Positions 1 through 5,942 of a DNA stretch of 13,420 bases are shown here, one piece after another (position 1 is the stretch's first letter; every line of letters starts with the position of its first letter). The translations under genes were made by a program, and so were the position numbers. The notes beneath the pieces were generated by a model. It searched no databases and was not told where the DNA came from. It worked only from the letters and a program-made list of their open reading frames with translations. The stretch lies in contig CAZHXK010000036.1 in the NCBI GenBank assembly GCA_964536565.1, forward strand, positions 1 through 13,420, read 5' to 3'. The DNA is from GCA-002688135 sp964536565. GTDB taxonomy: Bacteria > Patescibacteriota > Patescibacteriia > Magasanikbacterales > GCA-002688135.

Positions 1-36
1 AAAACCCTTGCAAAAGACGAAATAACTTGGTACTAG
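1..36 (+). CDS. possible C-terminal end of an upstream gene (partial)
   Basis: Reading from base 1, frame 1 gives eleven codons (ending DEITWY) followed by TAG at 34-36. A clear rightward terminator follows at 62-82, so something transcribed rightward ends here. The tail is too short to identify. The frame could also be a chance opening, with the terminator serving a gene that ended before the window. Confidence 0.3.
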   Translation, partial: KTLAKDEITWY

Positions 37-61
37 ACCCATCTACACCGCCATGATGATT

Positions 62-82
62 AACGCCCTAACGGGCGTTTTT
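62..82 (+). terminator. rho-independent terminator, rightward
   Basis: The stem AACGCCC (62-68) pairs with GGGCGTT (73-79) around a 4-nt loop and runs into five T residues. The leftward strand has no T-run after the stem, so it mainly serves an upstream plus-strand gene rather than the integrase that converges on it. Confidence 0.8.
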
Positions 83-93
83 CGTTTACCCTA

Positions 94-1209
94 TTAGTGT
101 TTTGACTCACTGAGGGTGTCGCATAGTTTTAGGCGTTGAGAATTCACTGCCCATATACTGCCCAAACTATCTTCAGATGCCAGGTTATCAAGACATAACA
201 CTGCTTGAGTAAGCGAGGTTTCTGGTACGTGAGCATAACGCTCGGTCATCTTAATTGTTGAGTGTCCGAGTAATTCTTTGACGACCATAAGCGGTCTGCC
301 ACGATCTACTAACATTGTTGCGAAGGTATGTCGAAGGGTGTGCCAACCTATACGTTTTATTCCTACGCGGTCACAGATCTTGTGAAGGTTGGGTAACCCC
401 ATTCCTTTGGTGATCTGCCGTCCATCTTCTCGCATGAAGACAAGTGGTCCGTGTGTGTCCGTAAGAGATAATTTCGTGAACACTGCTTCACTCATCGGAA
501 TAATGCGTGTTTTGCCACTTTTGGGAGTGGTGAATTCTTTACGAACCAATGATAGTCGTACATGTATCGTTTTGGTTTGTAGATTCACATCCTCCCAATG
601 AAGGCCACAGAGTTCTCCGTATCTCATGCCTGTATGTGCTGCAACGAGTGTCATGTCATTCCATACACCAGCCTGCTTATCCTCCAGCAGAAGGTTTAAT
701 TCTTCTATGGATAGATACTTCGTGGGTGGTGGTACGGTTTTCAATGCTTTAATTCTTATTGTTTTATCAATAAGTTCCCACTCGTGCGCGTAGGCCAGAC
801 ATGTTCTTAAAACAGAGAGAATGTTATTGATGGTCTTTGCTTTCAATCCATCCTTTTGTTTCTTGGTTTTGAACTGCTCAATCATCCAGCTGGTTATCTG
901 ATCAAGTGGGTGTTTACCAAAGAATGGAGTGAGATGATTCTTGATGATGTCGCGTTTGGTGATCTGCACGCTGGTTTTATTGTTTGCTACGACGTAGCTT
1001 TTGAACCACTGTTGTACAAAGTCACCGAAGAGGGGGCATGTGTTTATGGGTGTACCATCAATCGGTTCGCCGCGACTTATCCGACCAAGAAGTACAGCTT
1101 GAAACGCGAGTGCGCCTTTTTTGCTGTCTTCTGGGCTTTTACGGCGATACCTTTTTCCGTCAGAGCGGAGGTCGACATACCAGTGTTTATCTATGATTCG
1201 CACTGCCAT
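94..1209 (-). CDS. int: tyrosine recombinase / phage-type integrase
   Basis: Site-specific DNA recombinase of 371 aa, the usual length for phage and ICE integrases. An N-terminal Arm-type DNA-binding segment covers about residues 1-50. A SAM-like core-binding domain covers about 60-150 and the catalytic domain about 165-335. The catalytic set is visible: R196 (in HTGMRYGEL), a candidate beta-hairpin lysine K230, H290 and R293 (in WHTLRHTF), H316 (in LGHS) and the nucleophile Y325 (in TERYAHV). All key residues are present, so the enzyme looks intact. It starts at ATG 1209, four bases after the excisionase-like gene stops, so the two form an operon. No Shine-Dalgarno sequence is evident. The gene presumably mobilised the accessory island to its right, but I could not identify the attachment sites. 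Confidence 0.95.
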   Translation of the reverse strand: MAVRIIDKHWYVDLRSDGKRYRRKSPEDSKKGALAFQAVLLGRISRGEPIDGTPINTCPLFGDFVQQWFKSYVVANNKTSVQITKRDIIKNHLTPFFGKHPLDQITSWMIEQFKTKKQKDGLKAKTINNILSVLRTCLAYAHEWELIDKTIRIKALKTVPPPTKYLSIEELNLLLEDKQAGVWNDMTLVAAHTGMRYGELCGLHWEDVNLQTKTIHVRLSLVRKEFTTPKSGKTRIIPMSEAVFTKLSLTDTHGPLVFMREDGRQITKGMGLPNLHKICDRVGIKRIGWHTLRHTFATMLVDRGRPLMVVKELLGHSTIKMTERYAHVPETSLTQAVLCLDNLASEDSLGSIWAVNSQRLKLCDTLSESKH

Positions 1210-1213
1210 AGAG

Positions 1214-1411
1214 TTACTGGTTAACGATGGCGTTCTTTCGACACTGATTCAAAAACTCATCAAGGTCTGTTTGCTTGAATCGTAATCTTCCACATATCCG
1301 ATAGAAGGGAATCTTTCGATTCTCAACGAGTCGATATATGGTTGATTTTGTGAAGTTGAGGTATTTGCATACATCACTCACTTTCATCAATTGTGTCGAT
1401 TGACTAGACAT
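1214..1411 (-). CDS. excisionase-family helix-turn-helix DNA-binding protein
   Basis: Small DNA-binding protein of the MerR-like/excisionase class: MKVSDVCKYLNFTKSTIYRL is the HTH, and KIPFYRICGRLRFKQTDLDE is the wing followed by the linking helix. Such proteins act as recombination directionality factors or regulators beside integrases, and this gene lies 4 nt upstream of one in the same operon. The frame is open back to an ATG at 1471. The best promoter (TTGGTT 1498-1493, 17 nt, TAGAAT 1475-1470) would start RNA near 1463, after that ATG, so ATG 1411 (65 aa) is preferred; the longer form would have 85 aa. No strong ribosome binding site supports either. The family call is firm; a role in excision rather than regulation is inferred from position. 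Confidence 0.85.
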   Translation of the reverse strand: MSSQSTQLMKVSDVCKYLNFTKSTIYRLVENRKIPFYRICGRLRFKQTDLDEFLNQCRKNAIVNQ

Positions 1412-1469
1412 CTTAATTTCAATTGTAGAGAGCAGTGCGTCTGTGAGGATTAACCTCATGGGCACTGTC

Positions 1470-1498
1470 ATTCTATCTTATTAGTTGATTTGAACCAA
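1470..1498 (-). promoter_or_regulatory. promoter for excisionase-integrase operon
   Basis: On the minus strand, TTGGTT (1498-1493) is followed by a 17-nt spacer and TAGAAT (1475-1470). The -35 box is one arm of the inverted repeat at 1493-1510, so a bound repressor would block it. The predicted RNA leader also carries a small inverted repeat, TGAGG-N5-CCTCA (1444-1458). Confidence 0.5.
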
Positions 1499-1510
1499 TT
1501 ATCGTTGGTT
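1493..1510. promoter_or_regulatory. candidate operator, inverted repeat AACCAA-N6-TTGGTT
   Basis: Perfect 6-bp arms (1493-1498 and 1505-1510) lie between the divergent integrase-side promoter and the rightward promoter at 1536-1564, covering the former's -35 box. The adjacent HTH protein is an obvious candidate ligand, but nothing in the sequence proves it. Confidence 0.4.
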
Positions 1511-1535
1511 TTATTGCTTATTTTGCTTGTTACTC

Positions 1536-1564
1536 TTGACAAAAGGCCTTTTTTATGCTATATT
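1536..1564 (+). promoter_or_regulatory. sigma70-type promoter
   Basis: TTGACA (1536-1541), a 17-nt spacer and TATATT (1559-1564). It places RNA start near 1571 and therefore selects the ATG at 1608 for the next gene. Confidence 0.8.
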
Positions 1565-1607
1565 AGGATCAGTTTTTCTTTTCATGTTGTGTTGCGGAGG
1601 AGTAGAG

Positions 1608-1922
1608 ATGAGACTTGCGCCTAAGTCGATTACTGGCAAGATTAAGATTGTTGATGGGCCACTGCTTGACGACATGATGACGAGTTTTTTCACAAAGATT
1701 AGGGGTACTGGTCCCGACTTGACATTTACGTTTGTTTGTAAAGAAGGTGGTTTTTCTTGGGCGCAGGGCGTAAACGTGCGGATGTGGGAAATGGCGTATG
1801 AAGGCTATGTATTCAGAGGTCGTTTCGAAAGGGATGAAGGACTCCGAAGTCCTGTGGGCTACACAATCACTGGTACATACAACCCTGGAAGCAAGAGCGG
1901 CAAAGCAATTATCAAGCGCTAG
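1608..1922 (+). CDS. hypothetical protein, 104 aa
   Basis: I do not recognise this family. The start at 1608 is supported by a good ribosome binding site (GGAGGAG, about 5 nt upstream) and by the promoter at 1536-1564; the in-frame ATG at 1527 lies upstream of that promoter and is rejected. The product is soluble-looking, without a signal peptide or TM segment. It is rich in alternating hydrophobic and polar residues with aromatic positions (residues about 35-90, e.g. FTFVCKEGGFSWAQGV and YEGYVFRGRFE), which suggests a mostly beta fold. The C-terminal third ends in GYTITGTY and a basic tail. It is a monocistronic unit, promoter to terminator, immediately across from the integrase module, so it is probably cargo or a regulator of the element. 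Confidence 0.75.
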   Translation: MRLAPKSITGKIKIVDGPLLDDMMTSFFTKIRGTGPDLTFTFVCKEGGFSWAQGVNVRMWEMAYEGYVFRGRFERDEGLRSPVGYTITGTYNPGSKSGKAIIKR

Positions 1923-1940
1923 GGAGCGAGCGCGTCACAC

Positions 1941-1987
1941 GAACCTCGTCTATCCGCTACGTGCGGAGGCGGGGTTCTTTTTTTATC
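1941..1987 (+). terminator. rho-independent terminator, rightward
   Basis: A long stem, GAACCTCG (1941-1948) with CGGGGTTC (about 1970-1977, one G-U pair) and an inner CCGC/GCGG pairing, ends in a run of seven T residues. It terminates the 104-aa gene. The stop codon of the convergent zinc-ribbon gene lies in its T-run. Confidence 0.75.
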
Positions 1988-2162
1988 CATCATTTTCAAT
2001 CATCCCTTTATACCTCCTCGATCGATAATCCAGATTTAAACACGCCCGACATCCCATTTCAGATGACATCGGGTGTTTGCAAATTATCCCGCAGCGTTTA
2101 TCGCACTTCGGACACGAGAACCACACTCGCGCCCCGCCGCCGCCTGTTCGTGTTGTAGTCAT
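1983..2162 (-). CDS. phage/plasmid-type zinc-ribbon protein
   Basis: From ATG 2162 this minus-strand frame encodes 59 aa with two Cys pairs: RVWFSCPKCDKRCGIICKH, then GCRACLNLDYRSRRYKG. The pattern (aromatic-F-x-C-P-x-C-x-x-R, then C-R-x-C-x-x-L-x-Y-R-S-x-R-Y) is that of the conserved hypothetical zinc-ribbon proteins common in phages and mobile elements, recalled from such proteins and not searched. No biochemical function is known to me. Family members usually have about 100 more N-terminal residues. Here the frame stays open to 2252 and reads convincingly (ELKSGLFGANVTIDEYGI) but has no ATG, GTG or TTG before a TGA at 2253-2255. The N-terminus may therefore be frameshifted, start on a rare codon, or be lost. 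No good ribosome binding site precedes ATG 2162. Confidence 0.7.
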   Translation of the reverse strand: MTTTRTGGGGARVWFSCPKCDKRCGIICKHPMSSEMGCRACLNLDYRSRRYKGMIENDG

Positions 2163-2212
2163 AGATATTCCATACTCGTCGATAGTTACGTTTGCGCCGA
2201 ATAGTCCTGACT

Positions 2213-2422
2213 TCAGCTCCTTCCGATACTCATTAAGTACACAATCGCAGTATCAAGAATAAGAAGTGATGGCAATAGTAAAACAGCGTACGACAAAGAT
2301 GTTCGTACGGCTGGGACGTATTTGAAAGTGACTGCTTCGTCTGCCATCTCTCGTTCAAAACTTGTGAGCTCGACGGCGTAGAAGTGTTTGAGAATGCGTT
2401 TCTTTATGAAGTGCGTGATCAT
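2213..2422 (-). CDS. uncertain 69-aa ORF, possibly the frameshifted N-terminal part of the zinc-ribbon gene
   Basis: A strong minus-strand promoter (2477-2449) lies just upstream, so this stretch is probably transcribed. The frame starts at ATG 2422 and ends at TGA 2213-2215, overlapping by about 40 bases the open -1 frame of the zinc-ribbon protein. Its second half is hydrophobic (SLSYAVLLLPSLLILDTAIV). That could be a genuine TM helix, or out-of-frame translation after a frameshift inside what was one longer gene. There is no Shine-Dalgarno sequence before ATG 2422; an internal ATG at 2344 is an alternative start. I do not recognise the protein. Confidence 0.35.
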   Translation of the reverse strand: MITHFIKKRILKHFYAVELTSFEREMADEAVTFKYVPAVRTSLSYAVLLLPSLLILDTAIVYLMSIGRS

Positions 2423-2448
2423 GTATGTTTGTTCAGTAATGAAAAGGT

Positions 2449-2477
2449 ATACTAACTAAAATTGGTGTGTTTGTCAA
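2449..2477 (-). promoter_or_regulatory. sigma70-type promoter, leftward
   Basis: On the minus strand, TTGACA (2477-2472), a 17-nt spacer and TAGTAT (2454-2449). RNA would start near 2442 and run through the 69-aa frame and the zinc-ribbon gene. It is the main evidence that this stretch is expressed leftward. Confidence 0.7.
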
Positions 2478-2499
2478 GGGTATATGGGGTGGTTTAGTA

Positions 2500-2528
2500 T
2501 TGACATGGTGCGGTTTGCGACGTATTTT
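2500..2528 (+). promoter_or_regulatory. sigma70-type promoter, rightward
   Basis: TTGACA (2500-2505), a 17-nt spacer and TATTTT (2523-2528). It is divergent from the promoter at 2449-2477, only 22 nt away. RNA would start near 2535, which selects ATG 2590 and rejects the in-frame ATG at 2467. Confidence 0.75.
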
Positions 2529-2589
2529 GAGTTCAGTTATTTACATGTTTATCTTAGTGCATTCACGCTTTTTTACTGGGAGGTCTGGC

Positions 2590-2787
2590 ATGGAGGATGG
2601 GTGTGTTCCTGATGATGTTGTGAGGGGCTTTATTGATGCTGCAAATGCGCGTGATGAGAAGTCGGTTATTTCATCACGTCATATGTCGAATCTCGGTCCG
2701 TACACGGATCAGAATACAAGATGTTGTGTGAAATGCGGCGTGACCGAGTGGGGTCCTGATGATGTGTGTGTCGCTGAGAAAACGTAG
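2590..2787 (+). CDS. hypothetical 65-aa protein with a Cys cluster
   Basis: Unrecognised small protein. The start at 2590 follows GGGAGG with 8 nt spacing. The N-terminal half is acidic and probably helical (DDVVRGFIDAANARDEKSV). The C-terminal part carries C45, C46 and C49 (in CCVKCG) and C60, which could form a half zinc-ribbon or bind metal as an oligomer; a full two-knuckle ribbon is not visible. It lies between a promoter at 2500 and the next gene's own promoter at 2806. No terminator separates them, so some read-through into the membrane-protein gene is likely. Confidence 0.65.
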   Translation: MEDGCVPDDVVRGFIDAANARDEKSVISSRHMSNLGPYTDQNTRCCVKCGVTEWGPDDVCVAEKT

Positions 2788-2805
2788 TTTCGTTTGCGTT
2801 CCTTC

Positions 2806-2834
2806 TTGACATGTTTGTTTTTGAGCGGTACCAT
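2806..2834 (+). promoter_or_regulatory. sigma70-type promoter, rightward
   Basis: TTGACA (2806-2811), a 17-nt spacer and TACCAT (2829-2834). The bases after the -35 box (TTGACATG) match those of the promoters at 2500, 4806 and 5885. Confidence 0.7.
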
Positions 2835-2864
2835 TCCGGTATCTTAGAAAGGGGAGAAAGTGAA

Positions 2865-3452
2865 ATGGAAGTTTTATTTGTATTTGTTCTTTTTGTGGCA
2901 GCGTTTGTCATTTTCATTGGCGTGCGGGAAGTAAGACGTCTGCGGGCAGAGCTTGATGAAGCGAAAAGCGTTCAGCATAGTGCTGTTCCTCCGCCATCAT
3001 CAGACAATCGGGAGGCGTTTCTTCGCGGAGATGTTGGTTCGTTATTCGTGTTTACGGAACGACGAGATGGTCGTGATGTGCCGAGCGTTTTGGTTCGGCT
3101 TGATGGTGTGACTGATCAGATACTTGAGCGAATCGATGGTGGCGAGTTGCATGCGTTGGATCCTGACGATGTTGCGGATCAGAATGTTCTTCGTACTGCG
3201 TGGTTCAAAATCGTTAGCAAGATGTACTTTGATAATGATGCGCCGTTGAGTGATGCTGAGACTGTTGTTGATCAGTATTGCAGTGGTTGGTCGTATGAGG
3301 ATAAGCGAGCGGTTGTCACTCAGGTGGTGAGTGGTTCTCCTCATGAGCAGAAATCCAAGCGCACGGGTGTGTTGTTGAGGCGTGTCTTGCCTCGTAAAAC
3401 AGCACCACCGCGACGTCGATCTGGCATTTTGGCTGCCGTGCAGGAAGAGTAG
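2865..3452 (+). CDS. membrane-anchored hypothetical protein, 195 aa
   Basis: Unrecognised. The start at 2865 follows GGGGAG with about 8 nt spacing and fits the promoter at 2806-2834; an in-frame ATG at 2811 lies inside the promoter. One TM helix covers residues 3-20. A charged helical stretch follows (about 21-35, REVRRLRAELDEAKS), then a proline-rich linker (42-46). A mixed acidic region, about 50-160, contains FVFTERRDGRDVPSVLVRL and an aromatic-rich WFKIVSKMYFDND segment. The last 30 residues are strongly basic (about 164-186). With Arg/Lys after the TM, the bulk should face the cytoplasm and the basic tail could contact nucleic acid or phospholipid; this is inference. It ends at a strong terminator. 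Confidence 0.75.
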   Translation: MEVLFVFVLFVAAFVIFIGVREVRRLRAELDEAKSVQHSAVPPPSSDNREAFLRGDVGSLFVFTERRDGRDVPSVLVRLDGVTDQILERIDGGELHALDPDDVADQNVLRTAWFKIVSKMYFDNDAPLSDAETVVDQYCSGWSYEDKRAVVTQVVSGSPHEQKSKRTGVLLRRVLPRKTAPPRRRSGILAAVQEE

Positions 3453-3460
3453 TTTTGTCT

Positions 3461-3484
3461 CGGGCGAATATCGCCCGTTTTTTT
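3461..3484 (+). terminator. rho-independent terminator
   Basis: CGGGCG (3461-3466), a 5-nt loop, CGCCCG (3472-3477), then seven T residues. It serves the rightward 195-aa gene. The stop codon of the convergent minus-strand gene (3483-3485) overlaps the end of the T-run. Confidence 0.85.
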
Positions 3485-4304
3485 ATTTTCGAATTCCTGT
3501 AGAGAAATTATCTGTTTCCAATAGTGATCGAGCCTTCTCACTGATGCTGTGTGTTTTTCGTAGGTCTTCGAGAGATACGGTGGTATCAATGAGCCCTAAG
3601 TCGTATGCGAGTTCATCTGAATATCCGGGTAGTATAACTTTGTACGAAAAGGGAATACGTCCTGGTTTGATGAGATTAACGTGTTTAGCGATATTTGTAG
3701 CGCAGCTGTTTGAAAAAGTATTGTAGAATTTTGGTGTGGTCTTAAGCTGGTTTACTTCGTCTATCACCGAGAGGAATACTTTTTTGATTAGTTCTGGTTC
3801 AGCTTTGATGGGGTAGAGGAAGACGTTATTATCTCTGTGGTTGGTGCGTAGTTTGATGACGTCGTTTTCATCGGCAACTACGTAGATGAGTTCGTAGTTT
3901 CGAAAGAGGCCTTTGAAGGGTGAGAATGATTCTCCAACTTCTTTTCTGATTTCAACTGAAATGGCAATGTATTCTCGTGTGCCATTGTTGGTATCAAATC
4001 CGAATGAGAGTTGTGTGTGTGCAGGGCCGCGCCAATCGGCGAGTGGTACTACGACATAATCGACGGATGCGATTCTTGAGAGATCGAATGTTTTATCGTA
4101 ATAGGCTACATCAAAATCTGACTCTGATCGATATGTATTGTTTCTGATATTTTTTATGTGGATGGTGTTTTCGGTTATTTCTGCTGAAGCGAGGATTTTC
4201 TGATCATCTGTCCAGTTTCGATCGTTTTGAGGTTTTTGTGTGAAATGAAAAGTAAGGATTATTGCGAGTACGACGAATGCAATGGGGAGGATTTTTTTAG
4301 TCAT
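3483..4304 (-). CDS. Lnb N-terminal-domain (DUF4105) family exported protein
   Basis: 273 aa from ATG 4304 (a GTG at 4322 would add six residues). An N-terminal signal anchor covers residues 5-21, followed by an extracytoplasmic domain. The domain shows conserved features of the DUF4105/Lnb periplasmic family as I recall them: WRGPAHTQLSFGF (H96), SVEIRKEVGESFSPFKGLFR, YELIYVVADENDVIKLR, a VFLYPI strand, and FYNTFSNSCATN with the presumed catalytic Cys at 201. In Bacteroidota, Lnb is reported to be involved in lipoprotein N-acylation through such a Cys-dependent domain. The C-terminal membrane domain of full-length Lnb is absent here, so the substrate is open: lipoprotein, lipid or peptide. 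The promoter looks like an extended -10 (TG-A-TACAAT, about 4322-4314) that would start RNA at or next to the ATG, and there is no Shine-Dalgarno sequence. Confidence 0.8.
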   Translation of the reverse strand: MTKKILPIAFVVLAIILTFHFTQKPQNDRNWTDDQKILASAEITENTIHIKNIRNNTYRSESDFDVAYYDKTFDLSRIASVDYVVVPLADWRGPAHTQLSFGFDTNNGTREYIAISVEIRKEVGESFSPFKGLFRNYELIYVVADENDVIKLRTNHRDNNVFLYPIKAEPELIKKVFLSVIDEVNQLKTTPKFYNTFSNSCATNIAKHVNLIKPGRIPFSYKVILPGYSDELAYDLGLIDTTVSLEDLRKTHSISEKARSLLETDNFSTGIRK

Positions 4305-4341
4305 AGTTATATATTGTATCACGTCAAAATTTGAATTAAAA

Positions 4342-4357
4342 AGAGCCCGTGGGCTCT
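4342..4357 (-). terminator. rho-independent terminator, leftward
   Basis: On the minus strand, AGAGCCC pairs with GGGCTCT around a very short loop and is followed by five T residues. The TAG stop of the HNH gene (4358-4356) is inside the stem, and the next gene's promoter begins about 20 nt downstream. Confidence 0.7.
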
Positions 4358-4694
4358 ATGAAACTTCTTGAAATGTGCCGTTGATAATGGTGTTTCGTAT
4401 ATCTCGAATATCCTTCTTAGTGCGAATCTTATCTGGAATATTCATGACATCAATAAATCTATGAATCTCTTCGACAGTCATGTTTATAAACATATGATGC
4501 CATGCTTCGTGGAATTTTCGATGCCAAATTGTGAGGTTTTCTTTGGTATCATCGCCATCTCGACTTGTGGGTTCGATGTGGTGGGTTGTGAGTGATTTTC
4601 CGTCACGTCGTTTACGAAGTTTGAGTATATATATGTCTTCTTCATCGCTGCATGTAACTTGTTCGATGGTGGCTTCAGTTGCTTCTGCTGTCAT
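4356..4694 (-). CDS. HNH-type nuclease-like protein
   Basis: 112 aa. The central motif TTHHIEPTSRDGDDTKENLT (H38-H39, N53), followed by WHRKFHEAWHHMF (H58, H62, H66-H67), matches the beta-beta-alpha-metal HNH layout. It resembles short HNH-like proteins with an H-x3-WHxxFxNMTxEE tail that I associate with CPR bacteria. There are no additional DNA-binding domains. The N-terminal 20 residues are acidic. Such proteins may nick DNA or have lost activity; here the HH pair, Asn and downstream His are all present. The start at ATG 4694 is backed by GGAG six nt upstream and a promoter (TTGACG 4750-4745, 17 nt, AAAGAT 4727-4722). It is monocistronic and part of the accessory island. Confidence 0.8.
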   Translation of the reverse strand: MTAEATEATIEQVTCSDEEDIYILKLRKRRDGKSLTTHHIEPTSRDGDDTKENLTIWHRKFHEAWHHMFINMTVEEIHRFIDVMNIPDKIRTKKDIRDIRNTIINGTFQEVS

Positions 4695-4721
4695 GGTGGC
4701 TCCGGTGATTTCGATAGTGAT

Positions 4722-4750
4722 ATCTTTGCATAGCTATGTGATATCGTCAA
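4722..4750 (-). promoter_or_regulatory. putative promoter of the HNH gene
   Basis: On the minus strand, TTGACG (4750-4745), a 17-nt spacer and AAAGAT (4727-4722). The -10 box is weak, but its position (RNA start about 20 nt before the ATG) fits the pattern seen elsewhere in the window. Confidence 0.45.
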
Positions 4751-4805
4751 TTATTGTTGGGTATGCGGTGTGTTTTGATGTGATGATTTTAAAAAAGTTT
4801 CGGTC

Positions 4806-4834
4806 TTGACATGTACGTAAATTTTTGTTAGATT
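4806..4834 (+). promoter_or_regulatory. sigma70-type promoter
   Basis: TTGACA (4806-4811), a 17-nt spacer and TAGATT (4829-4834), about 35 nt before the GTG start of the oxygenase gene. Confidence 0.8.
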
Positions 4835-4868
4835 CATATGAAGTTCTTTTCAACTGAAGGAGTCAGGA

Positions 4869-5855
4869 GTGAGTACATCTCTGCACGAGGGTCCGATTAA
4901 ATACAAATTAACTGAGCGAGATATTACGGCTCGAACAGGTATTCCTGTGACGTGTCCGGTGCGCGTGTTTACGCTTGCGACATTAGGCATTGATGTTGAT
5001 GCTTTCATTGCCGCCTTGTCCCCGAGTTTTCGAAGACTCAGTTGGGATATGTATGATGTGATGCGAGAGCAGGTGCATTTGTTAGTTCGGGCGCTGCCTG
5101 ATGATGCGCAGTGGCTGTTGCAAGATTTTTTGCCTCGATACTACAAGGGGGACACGACGCTTCGTGAATGCCTGCGCTTATTTCGAAAGCTTACGAATGA
5201 ACAAAAGCGTGAGTTTGAAGAAATTCGTTCGTATCGTCAGCGGTCTGTTGCGTGCTTTGCGCTTTCTCGCGAAGAACGCATGCCGTTGTGGAATGAGGGA
5301 GAGTGGCATATTGAACACGAGGAGATGACGGGTTTTGAGCAGGATGTTCCTGAGGGCGATGTTCGCTGTCTTGAACGCATCTTTGATCCGGCATGTCTGA
5401 CTCTCATTACACATGAATTGTTTCAGCAGCTCCTGGTTGGTGTTGCCGAGATGGTTGAGGATGTTGATCCTGATGTTGCCGAAATCTCTATGACTTTTCA
5501 TCAGATGCGGCAAGTTGCTCGTCCTGGTGAACCGTCTGCGATGGCACCTGAAGGCATTCATAAGGATGGTGTTCACTACATTGTATCTGCACTTGTGGTA
5601 GAGAGAGAAGGACTTACAGAGAAATCTGGCAAAAGTATCATTTACGGTCCGGATGGTGAGACAGAGTACTTACGTGTTGTGCTTGGTGTGGGTGAGGGTC
5701 TGTTTCAAGCGGATCAGCATTCTACGCTGTATCACAATGTTACACCTTGTCATGTTGCTAGTGATGAATTAGTGGATGACGCGGGTTATGCTCGTGAAGG
5801 TGCTCGTGGTATCTTCGGCTTCGATATCATGGTTACGAAACGTTTTACAGCGTAA
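4869..5855 (+). CDS. 2-oxoglutarate/Fe(II)-dependent oxygenase (2OG-Fe_Oxy_2 / PF10014-like)
   Basis: 328 aa from GTG 4869, chosen because AAGGAG (4857-4862) lies 6 nt upstream. The C-terminal half carries the double-stranded beta-helix signature: TFHQMRQVARPG (210-220), PEGIHKDG with Fe ligands H231 and D233, SGKSIIYGPDG (253-262), a distal H289 in STLYHNVTP, and R313 in GARGIFGFD as candidate 2OG anchor. This order matches the PF10014 family, whose known members hydroxylate free L-amino acids such as isoleucine. The substrate here cannot be read from sequence. About 150 N-terminal residues form an extra, largely helical region (PSFRRLSWDMYDVMREQVHL) that I do not recognise. The gene is a stand-alone unit with its own promoter and terminator. 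The enzyme should be cytoplasmic and needs 2-oxoglutarate and O2, which is noteworthy if the host is a fermentative CPR cell. Confidence 0.85.
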   Translation: MSTSLHEGPIKYKLTERDITARTGIPVTCPVRVFTLATLGIDVDAFIAALSPSFRRLSWDMYDVMREQVHLLVRALPDDAQWLLQDFLPRYYKGDTTLRECLRLFRKLTNEQKREFEEIRSYRQRSVACFALSREERMPLWNEGEWHIEHEEMTGFEQDVPEGDVRCLERIFDPACLTLITHELFQQLLVGVAEMVEDVDPDVAEISMTFHQMRQVARPGEPSAMAPEGIHKDGVHYIVSALVVEREGLTEKSGKSIIYGPDGETEYLRVVLGVGEGLFQADQHSTLYHNVTPCHVASDELVDDAGYAREGARGIFGFDIMVTKRFTA

Positions 5856-5859
5856 TTAT

Positions 5860-5883
5860 CTCCGGCATGTCCGGAGTTTTTTT
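5860..5883 (+). terminator. rho-independent terminator
   Basis: CTCCGG (5860-5865), a 5-nt loop, CCGGAG (5871-5876), then seven T residues. The -35 box of the next gene starts two bases later, so the two units are packed back to back. Confidence 0.85.
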
Positions 5884-5884
5884 A

Positions 5885-5913
5885 TTGACATGAATGATTC
5901 TGGTTGTTAGGAT
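5885..5913 (+). promoter_or_regulatory. sigma70-type promoter
   Basis: TTGACA (5885-5890), a 17-nt spacer and TAGGAT (5908-5913). RNA start near 5920 selects ATG 5943 rather than an in-frame upstream start at 5904. Confidence 0.75.
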
Positions 5914-5942
5914 TGTCTAAGATCTTTTTTGTGGAGGTGTAT

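Noticed and set aside
856..1224. 122-aa plus-strand open frame inside the integrase gene
   Set aside because: Lies wholly opposite catalytic and core-binding integrase codons and has no promoter or ribosome binding site.
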